Part shown: positions 10,052-20,060 of the stretch, piece after piece
Layout: each line of letters opens with the position of its first letter
Numbering within the stretch: the stretch's first letter is position 1
Source of the DNA: Butyrivibrio fibrisolvens 16/4
GTDB lineage: Bacteria; Bacillota; Clostridia; Lachnospirales; Lachnospiraceae
Length of the DNA: 64,000 bases
Assembly: GCA_000209815.1 (NCBI GenBank)
Contig: FP929036.1
Location: 1,377,824 to 1,441,823 of the forward strand
Reading direction: 5' to 3'
Notes under the pieces: model-generated
Databases searched by the model: none
Seen by the model: the letters and a program-made list of their open reading frames with translations, nothing else
Told to the model about the DNA's origin: nothing
Translations under genes and position numbers: made by a program

Positions 10052-11107
10052 ATGGTAGATATTATTACTGAATTAAGTGCCAAGTTTGAGGCAGAGCTTC
10101 AGAATATCAAGAATTCTGAAGAGCTTGAAAACATTCGTGTTTCATACCTTGGCAAAAAGGGTAGTGTTACAGCTGCCATGAAAGAAATGGGCAAGCTCTC
10201 AGCGGAAGAGAAAAAAGAGTTTGGTCAGAAAATTAATGTGCTTAAAAACACTGTTGCTGAGAAGATCTCAGAGAAGAAAGATGAGATTGCAGCTTTAGAG
10301 CTTCAGAAAGAAATCGATAAAGTTCCAGAGTTTGATATTTCCCTTCCAGAGCATTTTGATCAGGGAAGCTATCATCCAATCACTCTTGTTCAGCGTCAGT
10401 GCGAGACTATCTTTAAGTCTATGGGCTTTACAGTAGAGGATTACAGCGAGGTGGTTACAGATTACGAGTGTTTCGAGGCTGTTAACATTCCTAAGTATCA
10501 TCCTGCTCGTGATATGCAGGATACATATTATCTTGAAAATGGTCAGCTTCTTAAGTCTCAGACTACAGCTGCTCAGAATGCTATCTACAAGAAGTATCGC
10601 AAGCAGTTAATCGAGAACGGCACACCAATCAAGGCTATTTTCCCAGGTCGTTGCTTTAGAAATGAGGCTACAGATGCCTGCCATGAGAACACATTCTTCC
10701 AGATGGAAGGTGTTATGGTTGGTAAGGATATTTCTATTTCAAACCTTATCTACTTTATGAAGACTATGCTTTCTGAGGTATTCAGACGCGATATCAAGGT
10801 TCGTCTTCGTCCAGGCTTCTTCCCATTTGTGGAGCCAGGCTTCGAGCTTGATATTAACTGCCTTAACTGTGGTGGAAAGGGTTGCCCTTCTTGCAAGCAC
10901 TCAGGTTGGTTAGAGCTTTGCCCTTGCGGTATGGTTCATCCAAAGGTTCTTGAAGAGGGTGGCATCGATCCAGAAAAGTATACAGGTTTTGCCTTTGGCC
11001 TTGGCCTTACAAGACTTGCAATGATGAAATATGGAATTAAGGATATCCGTGATTTGAACAGCGGCAACTTAAGCAGCTTGGCTCAGTTCACAGATGACGA
11101 GCAGTAA
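10052..11107 (+). CDS. pheS: Phenylalanyl-tRNA synthetase alpha subunit
   Basis: 351 residues; catalytic alpha subunit of the alpha2beta2 class II synthetase. N-terminal coiled coil (~1-95) for tRNA binding, then the class II core: motif 2 FPGRCFRNEATDACHENTFFQMEG and motif 3 GFAFGLGLTRLAMMKYGI. The insert CLNCGGKGCPSCKHSGW is typical of Firmicute PheS. AGGGAGG precedes the ATG. pheT follows after 14 nt with its own GGGAGG, so the two are co-transcribed. No T-box was seen upstream. Confidence 0.97.
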   Translation: MVDIITELSAKFEAELQNIKNSEELENIRVSYLGKKGSVTAAMKEMGKLSAEEKKEFGQKINVLKNTVAEKISEKKDEIAALELQKEIDKVPEFDISLPEHFDQGSYHPITLVQRQCETIFKSMGFTVEDYSEVVTDYECFEAVNIPKYHPARDMQDTYYLENGQLLKSQTTAAQNAIYKKYRKQLIENGTPIKAIFPGRCFRNEATDACHENTFFQMEGVMVGKDISISNLIYFMKTMLSEVFRRDIKVRLRPGFFPFVEPGFELDINCLNCGGKGCPSCKHSGWLELCPCGMVHPKVLEEGGIDPEKYTGFAFGLGLTRLAMMKYGIKDIRDLNSGNLSSLAQFTDDEQ

Positions 11108-11121
11108 GGGAGGACTAAAAG

Positions 11122-13482
11122 ATGTTTATTTCAATGAATTGGATCTCTGATTTTGTTGACCTTTCAGGTCTCGACAAGATGGAGCTTATTGCAAAGTTCT
11201 CTCTTGCAACAGCAGAGGTTGAAAATGATATTTTCCACAAGGGTGAGGATTTATCTAGTGTAGTTGTTGCTGAAATCAAATCAGTAGAAGAGCATCCAGA
11301 ATCTAAAAAGCTTCATCTCTTAAAGGTGGATGCCGGTGATGGCAAGCTTACAGATGTTGTCTGTGGTGCACCAAATGTTCGCGTTGGTATGAAGACAGCC
11401 TTTGCTAAGGTTGGAGCACAGCTTGGAGATATTACAATTGCTCCAAGACCACTTGCAGGTTACGAATCTTTCGGTATGTGCTGCTCTGAAAAGGAAATCG
11501 GCATTTCTGATAACAATGACGGTATCATGGATATCTTAGAGGATGTTGCAAATGGTACTGATATCAAGGATTTATACGAAATCGATGATATTATCTTCGA
11601 GGTTGATAATAAATCACTTACAAACCGTCCTGACCTTTGGGGCCACTACGGTATAGCAAGAGAGTTTGCTACAATCGCAAAGCGTCCGCTTAAGGAGCTT
11701 CCTACAATCGACTTGAGCTGCTATGACAATCTTGAAAAGGTTGATTTAAAGATTGAGGATGAGCTTTGTCAGAGATATTCTTCACTTAAGGTAGAAAATA
11801 TTGAGAAGAATGTTGCTCCTATGAATATGCGCATTCGTCTTTTCTACTGTGGTATGAGAGGAATCAATCTTCTTGCAGACCTTACAAACTATATTATGCT
11901 TGAGATGGGTCAGCCAATGCATGCATTCGATTCACGTAAGGCTGAAAAGATTCGTGTTAAAAGATTTGACAAGCCATTTACATTTACAACACTTGATGGA
12001 GTAGAGCGTAATATCGATGAGAACACTCTTATGATTTGCAATGGTGATACTCCAGTTGCTATAGCAGGTATTATGGGTGGCCTTGATTCAGAAATCGTAG
12101 AGGACACTACAACACTTACACTTGAATCTGCTACATTTAATGCAGCATCAATTAGAAAGAGTGCAGTTCGTCTTGCTCACAGAACAGATGCTTCTGCACG
12201 TTACGAGAAGAGCCTTGATCCAGAGATGACTACAGTTGCCATCGCTCGTTTCATGAAGCTTCTTCTTGATATTGATCCAGGAGTTAAGGTTGTATCCTCA
12301 CTTACAGATGAATATGCATTCCATTATCCACACATTGCTCTTGATTTTGATAAGAACTTTGTGGATAAGTACACAGGAATTGAGATTACAAATGAGCACA
12401 TTGTGGATACTCTTACAGCACTAGGCTTTGGAGTAACACAAAATGGTGATAACTTCCACGTAGATGTTCCATCATATCGTGCTACAAAGGATATTAGTCT
12501 TAAGGCTGATATCATCGAGGAAATTACTCGTATTTACGGATACGACAATTTCGAGCTTGTTACAACATCTGCACCTCTTTATCCAGTACGTATGGATGAG
12601 ACAAAGAATGTTGAAGACAGAATCAAGGATATCCTTGTTAAGAGATTTAAGCTTCACGAGGTACATTCTTATGTATGGCAGTATGCTGATGAATACAAGA
12701 AGCTTGGTATGGATGTAGAAGAAAATGTAAAGCTTGCTAATTCTACAAATCCTAACATCGAGACACTTAGACGTTCAATCATTCCTACACAGCTTTGTCA
12801 GGTTAATTACAACACAGGCTATGCTACTGATTTTGGTATCTTTGAGGTAGGCCGTGTGGTAGAGGGGCTTAAGGAAGATGGACTTTGCGATGAAAAGAAG
12901 AAGCTTTGCATCACATTATTCTCAAAGACAAAATCTTTAGAGCAGCTTTACTTCGAGCTTAGAGATATGGTTGCTGAGACTATTGATGATGTTAGAAACA
13001 AGGCTCTTACATACAAGAAGCTAGAGGCTAGCCACTCATACGAGCATCCAAAGAATCTTAATGCACTTGTTCTTGATGGTGTAGAAATTGGTAAGATTGG
13101 TGTAGCACATCCACTTGTATCAAAGAAAATCGATAAGAAAGCAGCTATTGTTTTCGCAGAAATCGATGTTGAGGCTCTTTCAGATATCGCTCCAGAGCCA
13201 ATAAAATATGTAGAACCTTCAAAATATCCTTCAATTGAAGTAGATTTATCGTTTGTAGCCGAGAAATTTTCAGAAATAAATGATACAATAAAAGAGGGCG
13301 CTAAAGAAATCTTGAAGAAGGTTGGAGTATCCGACGTATATTCAGATGGAAATAGCAAGTCAATTACAGTAAGACTTCTCTTTGGCGACGACGAACGTAC
13401 ACTTACTCACGAAGAAGTACAAGAAGTAGTTGACGAAATTATCGAAAAGCTTAAGAATAAAGGTATAAATCTTAAAGCTTAA
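11122..13482 (+). CDS. pheT: Phenylalanyl-tRNA synthetase beta subunit
   Basis: 786 residues, the usual length. Order of parts: N-terminal B1, EMAP-type tRNA-binding OB fold (~40-155, with VVVAEIKSVEEHPESKKLHLLKVDAG), B3/B4 editing region that hydrolyses Tyr-tRNAPhe, B5 domain, and the C-terminal ferredoxin-fold anticodon-binding domain (~690-786). Forms the tetramer with PheS encoded just upstream. The stop is followed 34 nt later by a PilZ gene without a clear terminator between. Confidence 0.97.
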   Translation: MFISMNWISDFVDLSGLDKMELIAKFSLATAEVENDIFHKGEDLSSVVVAEIKSVEEHPESKKLHLLKVDAGDGKLTDVVCGAPNVRVGMKTAFAKVGAQLGDITIAPRPLAGYESFGMCCSEKEIGISDNNDGIMDILEDVANGTDIKDLYEIDDIIFEVDNKSLTNRPDLWGHYGIAREFATIAKRPLKELPTIDLSCYDNLEKVDLKIEDELCQRYSSLKVENIEKNVAPMNMRIRLFYCGMRGINLLADLTNYIMLEMGQPMHAFDSRKAEKIRVKRFDKPFTFTTLDGVERNIDENTLMICNGDTPVAIAGIMGGLDSEIVEDTTTLTLESATFNAASIRKSAVRLAHRTDASARYEKSLDPEMTTVAIARFMKLLLDIDPGVKVVSSLTDEYAFHYPHIALDFDKNFVDKYTGIEITNEHIVDTLTALGFGVTQNGDNFHVDVPSYRATKDISLKADIIEEITRIYGYDNFELVTTSAPLYPVRMDETKNVEDRIKDILVKRFKLHEVHSYVWQYADEYKKLGMDVEENVKLANSTNPNIETLRRSIIPTQLCQVNYNTGYATDFGIFEVGRVVEGLKEDGLCDEKKKLCITLFSKTKSLEQLYFELRDMVAETIDDVRNKALTYKKLEASHSYEHPKNLNALVLDGVEIGKIGVAHPLVSKKIDKKAAIVFAEIDVEALSDIAPEPIKYVEPSKYPSIEVDLSFVAEKFSEINDTIKEGAKEILKKVGVSDVYSDGNSKSITVRLLFGDDERTLTHEEVQEVVDEIIEKLKNKGINLKA

Positions 13483-13516
13483 TTTGTAACTAATTAATTG
13501 TATTGGGAGGCAGAGT

Positions 13517-13861
13517 ATGGAGGAGAAAAGAAAGAATAAGCGTCTGGATATTGGCGTTAAGGTTGAAATCGAGCGTATCGATGAAGCGAACATCACCACC
13601 GTAAAATATATGGAGGTTGAGGTTACCAATATCTCAAAGACTGGTTTAGCATTTAGGGTTCCATTTGAATTTGAAGTAGGGGCATGCTTTGATGCAAAGA
13701 TTCAAATTTGGACCAAGGAAACTATTGATACTGTATTTAAGGTAGTTAGGGTTAACCAGCTTGAGAACGGCGTTTATGAGTACGGCTGCATATTCGTTGG
13801 CATGACTGATACTGATGCTTTGAAAATTGAGATTTATCAATTATTTTCAGATGCACAATAG
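13517..13861 (+). CDS. PilZ-domain c-di-GMP-binding protein
   Basis: 114 residues, a single PilZ domain. The c-di-GMP contacts are visible: R-x-x-x-R as RKNKR at residues 4-8 and (D/N)-x-S-x-x-G as NISKTG near residue 38. No output domain, so it likely acts as a c-di-GMP adaptor. GGGAGG at 13505. Between pheT and lgt it has no functional partner, but the window also encodes an EAL protein (62264) and an MshEN-type protein (35), so c-di-GMP signalling is present. Confidence 0.82.
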   Translation: MEEKRKNKRLDIGVKVEIERIDEANITTVKYMEVEVTNISKTGLAFRVPFEFEVGACFDAKIQIWTKETIDTVFKVVRVNQLENGVYEYGCIFVGMTDTDALKIEIYQLFSDAQ

Positions 13862-13876
13862 AGGAGAGACATAAGA

Positions 13877-14731
13877 TTGGATACTAGCATTATTTTTCCA
13901 AATCTACATATCACCTTGAACAATATTGGAAAAGGATTCTATATAGGATCCTTTTTCATTGCGTTTTATGGCATGATTATTGCCCTTGGTATGTTGGTTG
14001 GAGTTAGCGTGATTTTAAAAGAGGCAAAACGAGTTGGCTTTGACGAGGACAAGTTCCTTGATGTTTGTATTATTACTATTATTGTAGGTGTAATTGGGGC
14101 CAGACTTTATTATGTTATTTTTGCCTGGGACTATTACAAGGACAATCTACTTAGCATCTTTAATATTAGACAGGGAGGGCTTGCTATCTATGGTGGCGTT
14201 CTTGCAGGCATTGCTTGTCTTGCTGTCCTTTCAAAGATTAGAAAGCTTGATTTTCTTCAGGTTTTAGATGTTTCTATTTTAGGTGTGGTTATAGGCCAGA
14301 TTTTTGGTAGATGGGGCAATTTCTTTAATAGAGAGGTATTCGGACAGTATACAGATGGTCCTTTTGCCATGTTACTTCCTTTAAATTCCATCAGAAGTCA
14401 GCAGGATGTTACTCCTGAAATGCTTACTAATCTGGTTCATTTAAATGGGGTAGATTACATCTCTGTACATCCTACATTCCTTTATGAATCCTTATGGAAT
14501 TTGGGATTGCTTATTATTATGCTTCTTATGAGAAAGAAAAAGAAGTTTAATGGTCAGATTTTCTTTATGTATCTGCTTGGTTATGGAGCAGGACGTTTCT
14601 GGATAGAGGGCATTCGTACTGATCAGCTAAAGCTGTGGGGCACAAATCTTCCAGTTTCGCAGCTTGTAGCTGCTGTTATGGTCGTTTTAGGAGCCCTGCT
14701 TATTACGTATAACCTAATGAAAAGTAAATAA
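13877..14731 (+). CDS. lgt: Prolipoprotein diacylglyceryl transferase
   Basis: 284 residues, polytopic membrane enzyme that adds diacylglycerol to the lipobox Cys of prolipoproteins. The Lgt signature is present as GQIFGRWGNFFNREVFG, with IRQGGLAIYGGVLAG and the C-terminal GYGAGRFWIEGIRTDQL. Start is TTG at 13877 preceded by GAGGAGAG; a TTG start at a strong ribosome binding site is believable here. A terminator follows at 14758. Confidence 0.95.
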   Translation: MDTSIIFPNLHITLNNIGKGFYIGSFFIAFYGMIIALGMLVGVSVILKEAKRVGFDEDKFLDVCIITIIVGVIGARLYYVIFAWDYYKDNLLSIFNIRQGGLAIYGGVLAGIACLAVLSKIRKLDFLQVLDVSILGVVIGQIFGRWGNFFNREVFGQYTDGPFAMLLPLNSIRSQQDVTPEMLTNLVHLNGVDYISVHPTFLYESLWNLGLLIIMLLMRKKKKFNGQIFFMYLLGYGAGRFWIEGIRTDQLKLWGTNLPVSQLVAAVMVVLGALLITYNLMKSK

Positions 14732-14757
14732 ATTGTATTTTTTTAAGTACAATCTGA

Positions 14758-14786
14758 GACATTGGTGTATCCAATGTCTTTTTTTT
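14758..14786 (+). terminator. lgt intrinsic terminator
   Basis: GACATTGG / CCAATGTC stem with a 5-nt loop and eight T, ending the pheS-lgt side before the dcw cluster. Confidence 0.85.
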
Positions 14787-14878
14787 ATGCCTTTTTTTAG
14801 CATATCTTGTGCCAATTGTGGGCTAGACCACCACTTTACACCACATGTGGGGAATGCCCAATTTACGGGCTTTGCGGG

Positions 14879-14905
14879 TTGCACATATGGGTTTTTTAGT
14901 ATAAA
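14879..14905 (+). promoter_or_regulatory. Possible promoter of the dcw cluster
   Basis: TATAAA at 14900-14905 with TTGCAC at 14879-14884; the 15-nt spacer is short, so the -35 is uncertain. It lies just upstream of the MraZ boxes. Confidence 0.4.
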
Positions 14906-14914
14906 ATGTAGTTA

Positions 14915-14952
14915 AAAGTGGAGGAAAGTGGAATAAAAGTGTCATAAAGTGG
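14915..14952 (+). promoter_or_regulatory. MraZ operator: four direct repeats
   Basis: AAAGTGG at 14915, 14925 and 14946 and AAAGTGT at 14936, starts spaced 10, 11 and 10 nt, i.e. about one helical turn. This matches the published MraZ box (AAAGTGG repeats in front of mraZ). Because the array is between the likely -10 and the mraZ start, bound MraZ should repress its own operon. Confidence 0.8.
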
Positions 14953-14996
14953 TGGATATGGAGACAATCTGCCATTTGGAAAGGAGGAAGTGTCTC

Positions 14997-15428
14997 ATGT
15001 TCATGGGCGAATACAGTCACAATCTAGACGCGAAAAACCGTCTTATTATGCCTGCAAAGTTTCGTGAGCAGTTGGGAGAGCACTTCGTAGCCACAAAGGG
15101 ACTTGATGGATGTCTTTTCGTTTATCCACTTAGCGAATGGCAGAACATAGAAGAAAAGTTCCGAGAGATTCCACGTACCACAAAAGATGCTAGAAAGTTC
15201 TCCAGATTCTTCTTCGCAGGCGCAGCGGAATGCGACATTGATAAGCAGGGAAGAGTACTTATTCCAGCAAATCTAAAAGAATACGCTGGAATAGACAAGG
15301 AAGTAGTTTCTGTAGGTGTCCTTAACAGAATTGAAATTTGGTCTAAGGAACGTTGGACTGAGGAAGGCACTTACGATGATATGGATGAGATAGCAGAGCA
15401 CATGGCTGAGTTAGGATTGGGAATTTAA
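14997..15428 (+). CDS. mraZ: Division/cell wall cluster transcriptional repressor MraZ
   Basis: 143 residues from ATG 14997, selected because AAAGGAGG lies at 14981-14988 and the protein then starts [15 protein letters not shown] like its homologues. Two swapped-hairpin AbrB-type repeats, each with a D-x-K-x-R motif: [14 protein letters not shown] (first) and [14 protein letters not shown] (second). Forms ring-shaped oligomers that bind the tandem repeats at 14915-14952. Stop and rsmH start overlap (TAATG), so the two are translationally coupled. Confidence 0.95.
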   Translation: MFMGEYSHNLDAKNRLIMPAKFREQLGEHFVATKGLDGCLFVYPLSEWQNIEEKFREIPRTTKDARKFSRFFFAGAAECDIDKQGRVLIPANLKEYAGIDKEVVSVGVLNRIEIWSKERWTEEGTYDDMDEIAEHMAELGLGI

Positions 15429-16367
15429 TGGAATTTAATCATTATTCGGTTCTCTTATATGAGACAGTAGACAATCTAAATATTAAACCTGATGGGATTT
15501 ACGTTGATGGTACATTAGGCGGTGGCGGACATTCTTTTGAAATTGCCAGTCGTCTTACAACAGGTCATCTTTACGGATTCGATCAGGATACCGATGCCCT
15601 GAAGGCAGCTGGGGAGAGGCTGGCTTGTTATGGGGACAAGGTCACCAGAATTCATAGCAATTATGAGTTCATGAAGGAACGTCTCGCAGAGCTTGGAGTT
15701 ACCAAGGTGGATGGCATTATGTTAGATCTTGGTGTTTCCAGCTTCCAGCTTGATGAAGCTGACAGAGGCTTCACCTATAGAGTAGATGACGCTCCACTTG
15801 ATATGCGAATGGACAAGGATAATCCTATGACGGCTGCTGATATTGTTAATACATATTCAGCAGAGGATTTAACCCGCGTCCTATTCACATATGGTGAGGA
15901 GAAATTTTCAAAGCAGATTGTTAAGAACATCATTAAAGAGAGAGAAAAGGCACCAATCCTTACAGCCGGACAGTTAAATAAAATTATTGCAGAGAGCATT
16001 CCTAAAAAGGCACAGGTAGGTCAGGGGCATCCTTCAAAGAGGACCTACCAGGCTCTCAGAATTGAGTTAAACAGAGAACTTACAGTTCTTGAAGATCATA
16101 TAGACGATATGATTGATTTATTAAATCCAGGTGGAAGACTTTGTATCATCACCTTCCATTCACTGGAGGACAGAATTACAAAGGTTGCATTCAAGAGAAA
16201 TGAAGATCCTTGTACTTGTCCTAAGAATTTCCCGGTTTGTGTTTGTGGGAAAAAAATCAAAGGGAAAAGTGGTTACGAGAAAGCCAATTTTACCTAGTGA
16301 TGAAGAGTTAGAGAATAATTCGCGTTCAAAGAGCGCAAAGCTAAGGGTATTTGAGAGGGGTAATTAG
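15428..16367 (+). CDS. rsmH: 16S rRNA (cytosine1402-N4)-methyltransferase (one frame break)
   Basis: About 313 residues after repair. SAM-dependent methylation of C1402 in the 30S P site. Motifs: [17 protein letters not shown] loop [52 protein letters not shown], and [10 protein letters not shown]. The tail [15 protein letters not shown] then runs into another frame ([20 protein letters not shown]...), the normal C-terminus. The break is at the A7 run 16250-16256; one A too many explains it. Couples directly to mraZ upstream. Confidence 0.93.
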
Positions 16368-16406
16368 CAAAATATTTTTACTAGTTAGAGTTAGAGGATT
16401 TGAGAT

Positions 16407-16894
16407 ATGCAGGAATTAAAGACTTATTATTACAACGACGGAAATGCCGTACGCAAAGAAACTGAATATGTAATGCGTCCAGCTAGAAGTCTGCCTACAC
16501 GTGAGCAGCGCGAGCAAGAGAAACGTGAGGATGCTATCCGTCGTCAGAAGATTACAGATAGAAGACGTGCGGCTGCACTTAGAAAAATAGATTATTAACA
16601 GGCTATATGATTATGGCAGTTATGCTTACTTGTATTATGTTGGTTGGTTATGTGTCACTTCAGACCAATGTTACTACAAGAATGAATCGCATTGCGGATA
16701 TGGAAAATCAGCTCTCAACAATCAATGCAGATAACAACGCAGCAGAGAGCCGTATCGCTACAAATACAAACCTTTCTGAAATTAAGGACAAGGCTATAAA
16801 CGAATTAGGAATGGTATATGCAACCAGCAGTCAAATAGTGTATTATAGTGTAGATGGTTCTGACTACATGAGTCAGTACAAGGATATTCCATAG
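16407..16894 (+). CDS. ftsL: Cell division protein FtsL-like (one frame break)
   Basis: About 162 residues after repair. A basic cytoplasmic N-terminus (REQREQEKREDAIRRQKITDR...) leads into one membrane span (MAVMLTCIMLVGYVSL) and an extracellular coiled coil (MNRIADMENQLSTINADN). Size, topology and place between rsmH and the PBP gene fit FtsL, which with DivIC/FtsQ scaffolds septal peptidoglycan synthesis. The two parts are in different frames; adding one A to the A5 run 16583-16587 reads RKNRLLTGYMIMAVML without a stop. FtsL is poorly conserved, so the name rests on position and topology. Confidence 0.75.
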
Positions 16895-16962
16895 GAAGAT
16901 ATGCGTAATGCCTAGTAATAAAAACGAAGAAGAATAAAACCTAATAAAAAATATTAAAAAGA

Positions 16963-18977
16963 ATGCAAAGAAAGCTCTGGTTCGTGTTTGGAGTTATTTG
17001 TATTCTTTTTGTTGTTCTAATAGGCCGCATCATGTACATTCAGTACACCAGTGGCGACAGATACGAGAAAATAGTTCTTGGTCAGCAAAAATACGATAGT
17101 ACCATTATTCCTTTTCAGCGAGGAAATATAGTAGATGCCAGAGGCACAGTCCTTGCTACCAGCGTAGATGTTTACAATGTAATATTAGACTGTAAGGTTC
17201 TTAATGAAAACGAATCTAATGCAAAAAAGCAGGAAAAAGACAGTGTCATCACTCCGACTGTTAATCTGGTGGCGGAATGTTTTCCTGAAATAGACAAAGA
17301 AAAAATCAGAACCCAGTTAGAAGAACATCCAAAGTCACAGTATTTTATCTTGGCTAAAAAGGTTCCTTACGAGGAGATGGCTGCATTCCAAGAAAAAAGG
17401 AATCTGATGAATACAAAAATAAGATATATGGCATTTGGTTCGAGAAAGAATACGTTCGTCAGTATCCATACGGAAGCCTTGCTGCTGCCACTATTGGCTA
17501 TGCCAGCGGCGGTAATGTAGGTGTTATCGGTCTTGAAAATAAATATTCCAACGTCTTAAACGGAATCAATGGTCGTACCTACGGCTATCTTAATTCAGAC
17601 AGTAACTTAGAGCAGACTACCATAGATGCCACAAATGGAAACAATATCATCTTATCACTTGATGTTAATATTCAGACCATTGCAGAAAATGCTATTAAGG
17701 ACTGGAACGACAAGACTATGGCCCAGTGGAATGCGGACCATCCAGATGAACCAGAATATCAGGGTTCCCTTCATACTGCAGCTCTTGTTATGAATCCAAA
17801 TAATGGCGAGATTTTGGCAATGGCTCAGTATCCATCCTTCGATTTAAATAATCCTAGAGATTTATCAGCTTATTACACTGAGGAACAGCTTGATGAAATG
17901 ACTCAGGAACAGAAGATGGATGAGCTTAACAAAATCTGGCAAAACTTTGCTATTACATACACATACGAGCCAGGTTCAACTTTCAAGCCATTTACTGTTG
18001 CTATGGGATTGGAGACTGGTGCCCTTAATGGTAATGAGTCATACTTTTGCGATGGTGGTGAAATGATTTCCGGCTATCCAAAGTTGGTAAAGTGTGTTGC
18101 CCACAAAAGAGGTGGCCATGGTACACAAAATATTGCCGAGGCACTTTCAAATTCCTGCAACGATGCTTTGATGCAGATGGCGAGAGTAATCGGACCAGAT
18201 ACATTTTCTGATTATCAGTCCATATTTGGCTTTGGTCAAAAGACAGGTATTGATCTGACTGGAGAGGCCAGCACAGCAGGACTTATTTATAGCAAGGAGG
18301 ATTTACATTCTGCAATCAACCTTGCAACTAATTCTTTCGGACAGAATTTTAACACCACTATGATTCAGCTTGGAAGTGCGTTCTGTTCCATTGTTAATGG
18401 AGGTACTCTTTACGAGCCTCATTTAGTTAAGAAGATTACTGATACTAATGGCAATACAGTTGATGAAATCAGTCCTACTATTTTAAAGCGAACAGTCTCA
18501 AAGGAAGTTAGCGATATGCTAAAGGAGTACCTGGAATTCGTTGTATCTGATGGTACAGGTAAGACTGCAGGTGTTAATGGATATAGAATTGGTGGTAAAA
18601 CAGGTACTGCCGAAAAGCTTCCTCGAGGTAATCATAAATATTTAGTTTCTTTCATTGGCTTTGCACCAGTGGAGAATCCACAGCTTGTAGTTTATGTAAT
18701 TGTTGATGAACCAGGTGTTGGTGCGGAAGGTGACAACCAGGCCCACAGTAGCTTTGCTCAGGAAATCGTTCATAATATTTTCGAGCAGGCACTTCCTTAT
18801 TTAGGAGTGGAATCTTCCCTTACAGAGGAAGAAGAGCAGGAGGCTGCTAATGCACTCACAGAAGCTGCTCAGCAAAGCGAGCCTGATGAAGGTGTAGCAG
18901 AAGATACACCTGAAGGTGGCGAATCAACAGCCGACCCTAGCGTTACCCCTGATAATGGTAATGAAGAGAATAATTAA
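16963..18977 (+). CDS. Class B penicillin-binding protein, SpoVD/FtsI type (frame broken)
   Basis: Bitopic transpeptidase for septal (or spore cortex) peptidoglycan. N-terminal span FVFGVICILFVVLIGRIMYI, dimerisation domain beginning RGNIVDARGTVLA, then the transpeptidase with SxxK as STFK in YEPGSTFKPFTVA, SxN as SNSC, and KTGT in GGKTGTAEKLPRG. No PASTA repeat is seen; the C-terminus is an acidic tail of ~50 residues. Frame break at the A5 run 17415-17419; one extra A restores NKIYGIWFEKEYVRQYPYGSLA. The true start may be the ATG near 16913 (MPSNKNEEE...) if two more A are missing at ~16930-16950, since the ATG at 16963 has no ribosome binding site. Confidence 0.88.
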
Positions 18978-18990
18978 AAGTTTTATATGA

Positions 18991-19079
18991 GCTGGTAGCT
19001 ATCAATCTCTGAGTAATACTCAAGCGAAGCATTCTATAGCTGAGCGGAGTATTATCTCAGGATTGAGAGTGTAACCAGC
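18991..19079 (+). ncRNA. Structured RNA element, copy B (long hairpin with conserved internal loops)
   Basis: An 89-nt interrupted hairpin in the gap between the PBP gene and mraY. Helices from outside in: GCTGGT/ACCAGC, CAATC/GATTG, CTGAG/CTCAG, AATACTC/GAGTATT, AGC/GCT. The internal loop AAGCGA (19022-19027) faces GAGCG (19042-19046), as in copy A at 4181-4274, and a 3' GTGTA precedes the outer helix. The helix sequences differ from copy A but remain paired. It ends 17 nt before the mraY start and has no T tract, so it is not a plain terminator. Confidence 0.6.
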
Positions 19080-19096
19080 GGATTGGAGTATTAGAA

Positions 19097-20043
19097 ATGT
19101 TAGAAGTTTTTTACCTATGTTAGTTTCATTTTTTATAGTTTTATTACTTGGTCCAGTATGTATTCCGCTTCTTAGACGTCTTAAGATGGGAAACACAGAG
19201 CGTGAGTACATCAAGGAGCATAAGGCAAAGAATGGTACTCCATCTATGGGTGGTATCATGATTCTTATAGCCTTTGCAGTTGTAGGTTTATTCTTTGCAA
19301 GAACAGCTCCACAGATTTATCCTATAGTATTTCTTACATTAGGATTTGGTGTTCTTGGATTTGTTGATGATTTACTCAAGGCATTAAAAAGAAGCTCAGA
19401 TGGACTTAAGGCTTGGCAGAAGATGCTTGGCCAGATTGTTCTTACAACAGGCTTTGCTGTTTATATGATAAAGTTTTCTGATGTATCACTTGAGGTAAGA
19501 GTTCCTGCTACAGGTGCATTTGTTGATATCAGCTGGCTTGCAGTACCACTTTTATTCCTTGCAGTGCTTGGCACAGTTAATGGTGCTAATTTCACAGATG
19601 GACTTGATGGACTTGCTACTTCAGTTACACTTGCCATTGCAGCCTTTTGGGGCGTTGTTTCAATCAGTCTTGAATCACAGATTACACCAGCCATTGCAGG
19701 TATGATTGGTGCTTTATTTGGATTCTTAATGTTCAATGTTCATCCTGCAAAGATTTTTATGGGAGATACAGGTTCCCTTGCACTTGGTGCATTTGTGGTT
19801 TCTGTTGCTTATACACTTCAGATGCCATTGTTTATAATAATTGTAGCTTTGATTTACCTTGCAGAGGTACTTTCAGTTATCCTTCAGGTTGGATACTTTA
19901 AACTCACAGGAGGAAAGCGAATCTTTAGAATGGCTCCAATCCATCATCACTACGAGCTTGGTGGCTGGTCTGAAGTAAAGGTAGTTGCTGTATTTACAAC
20001 AGTTACTATTTTCTTATGTGCATTTGCATATTATCTGGTATAG
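19097..20043 (+). CDS. mraY: Phospho-N-acetylmuramoyl-pentapeptide transferase (one frame break)
   Basis: About 315 residues. Membrane enzyme joining UDP-MurNAc-pentapeptide to undecaprenyl phosphate to give lipid I. Motifs: GTPSMGGIMIL, the Asp pair FVDDLLKALKR, NFTDGLDGLATSVT, MGDTGSLALGAFVV and the histidine cluster APIHHHYELGGWSE. The start is taken as ATG 19097 (GGATTGGAG upstream); one T missing from the T6 run 19107-19112 separates MLEVF from LPMLVSFFIVLLLGP. Without that correction the first span would be cut short. Confidence 0.93.
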
Positions 20044-20060
20044 GGGAGTTTGATTAGTTT

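Noticed and set aside
14733-14915. Plus-strand ORF of 60 codons before mraZ
   Set aside because: Lies over the terminator and the MraZ promoter region and lacks a ribosome binding site; regulatory DNA explains it better.
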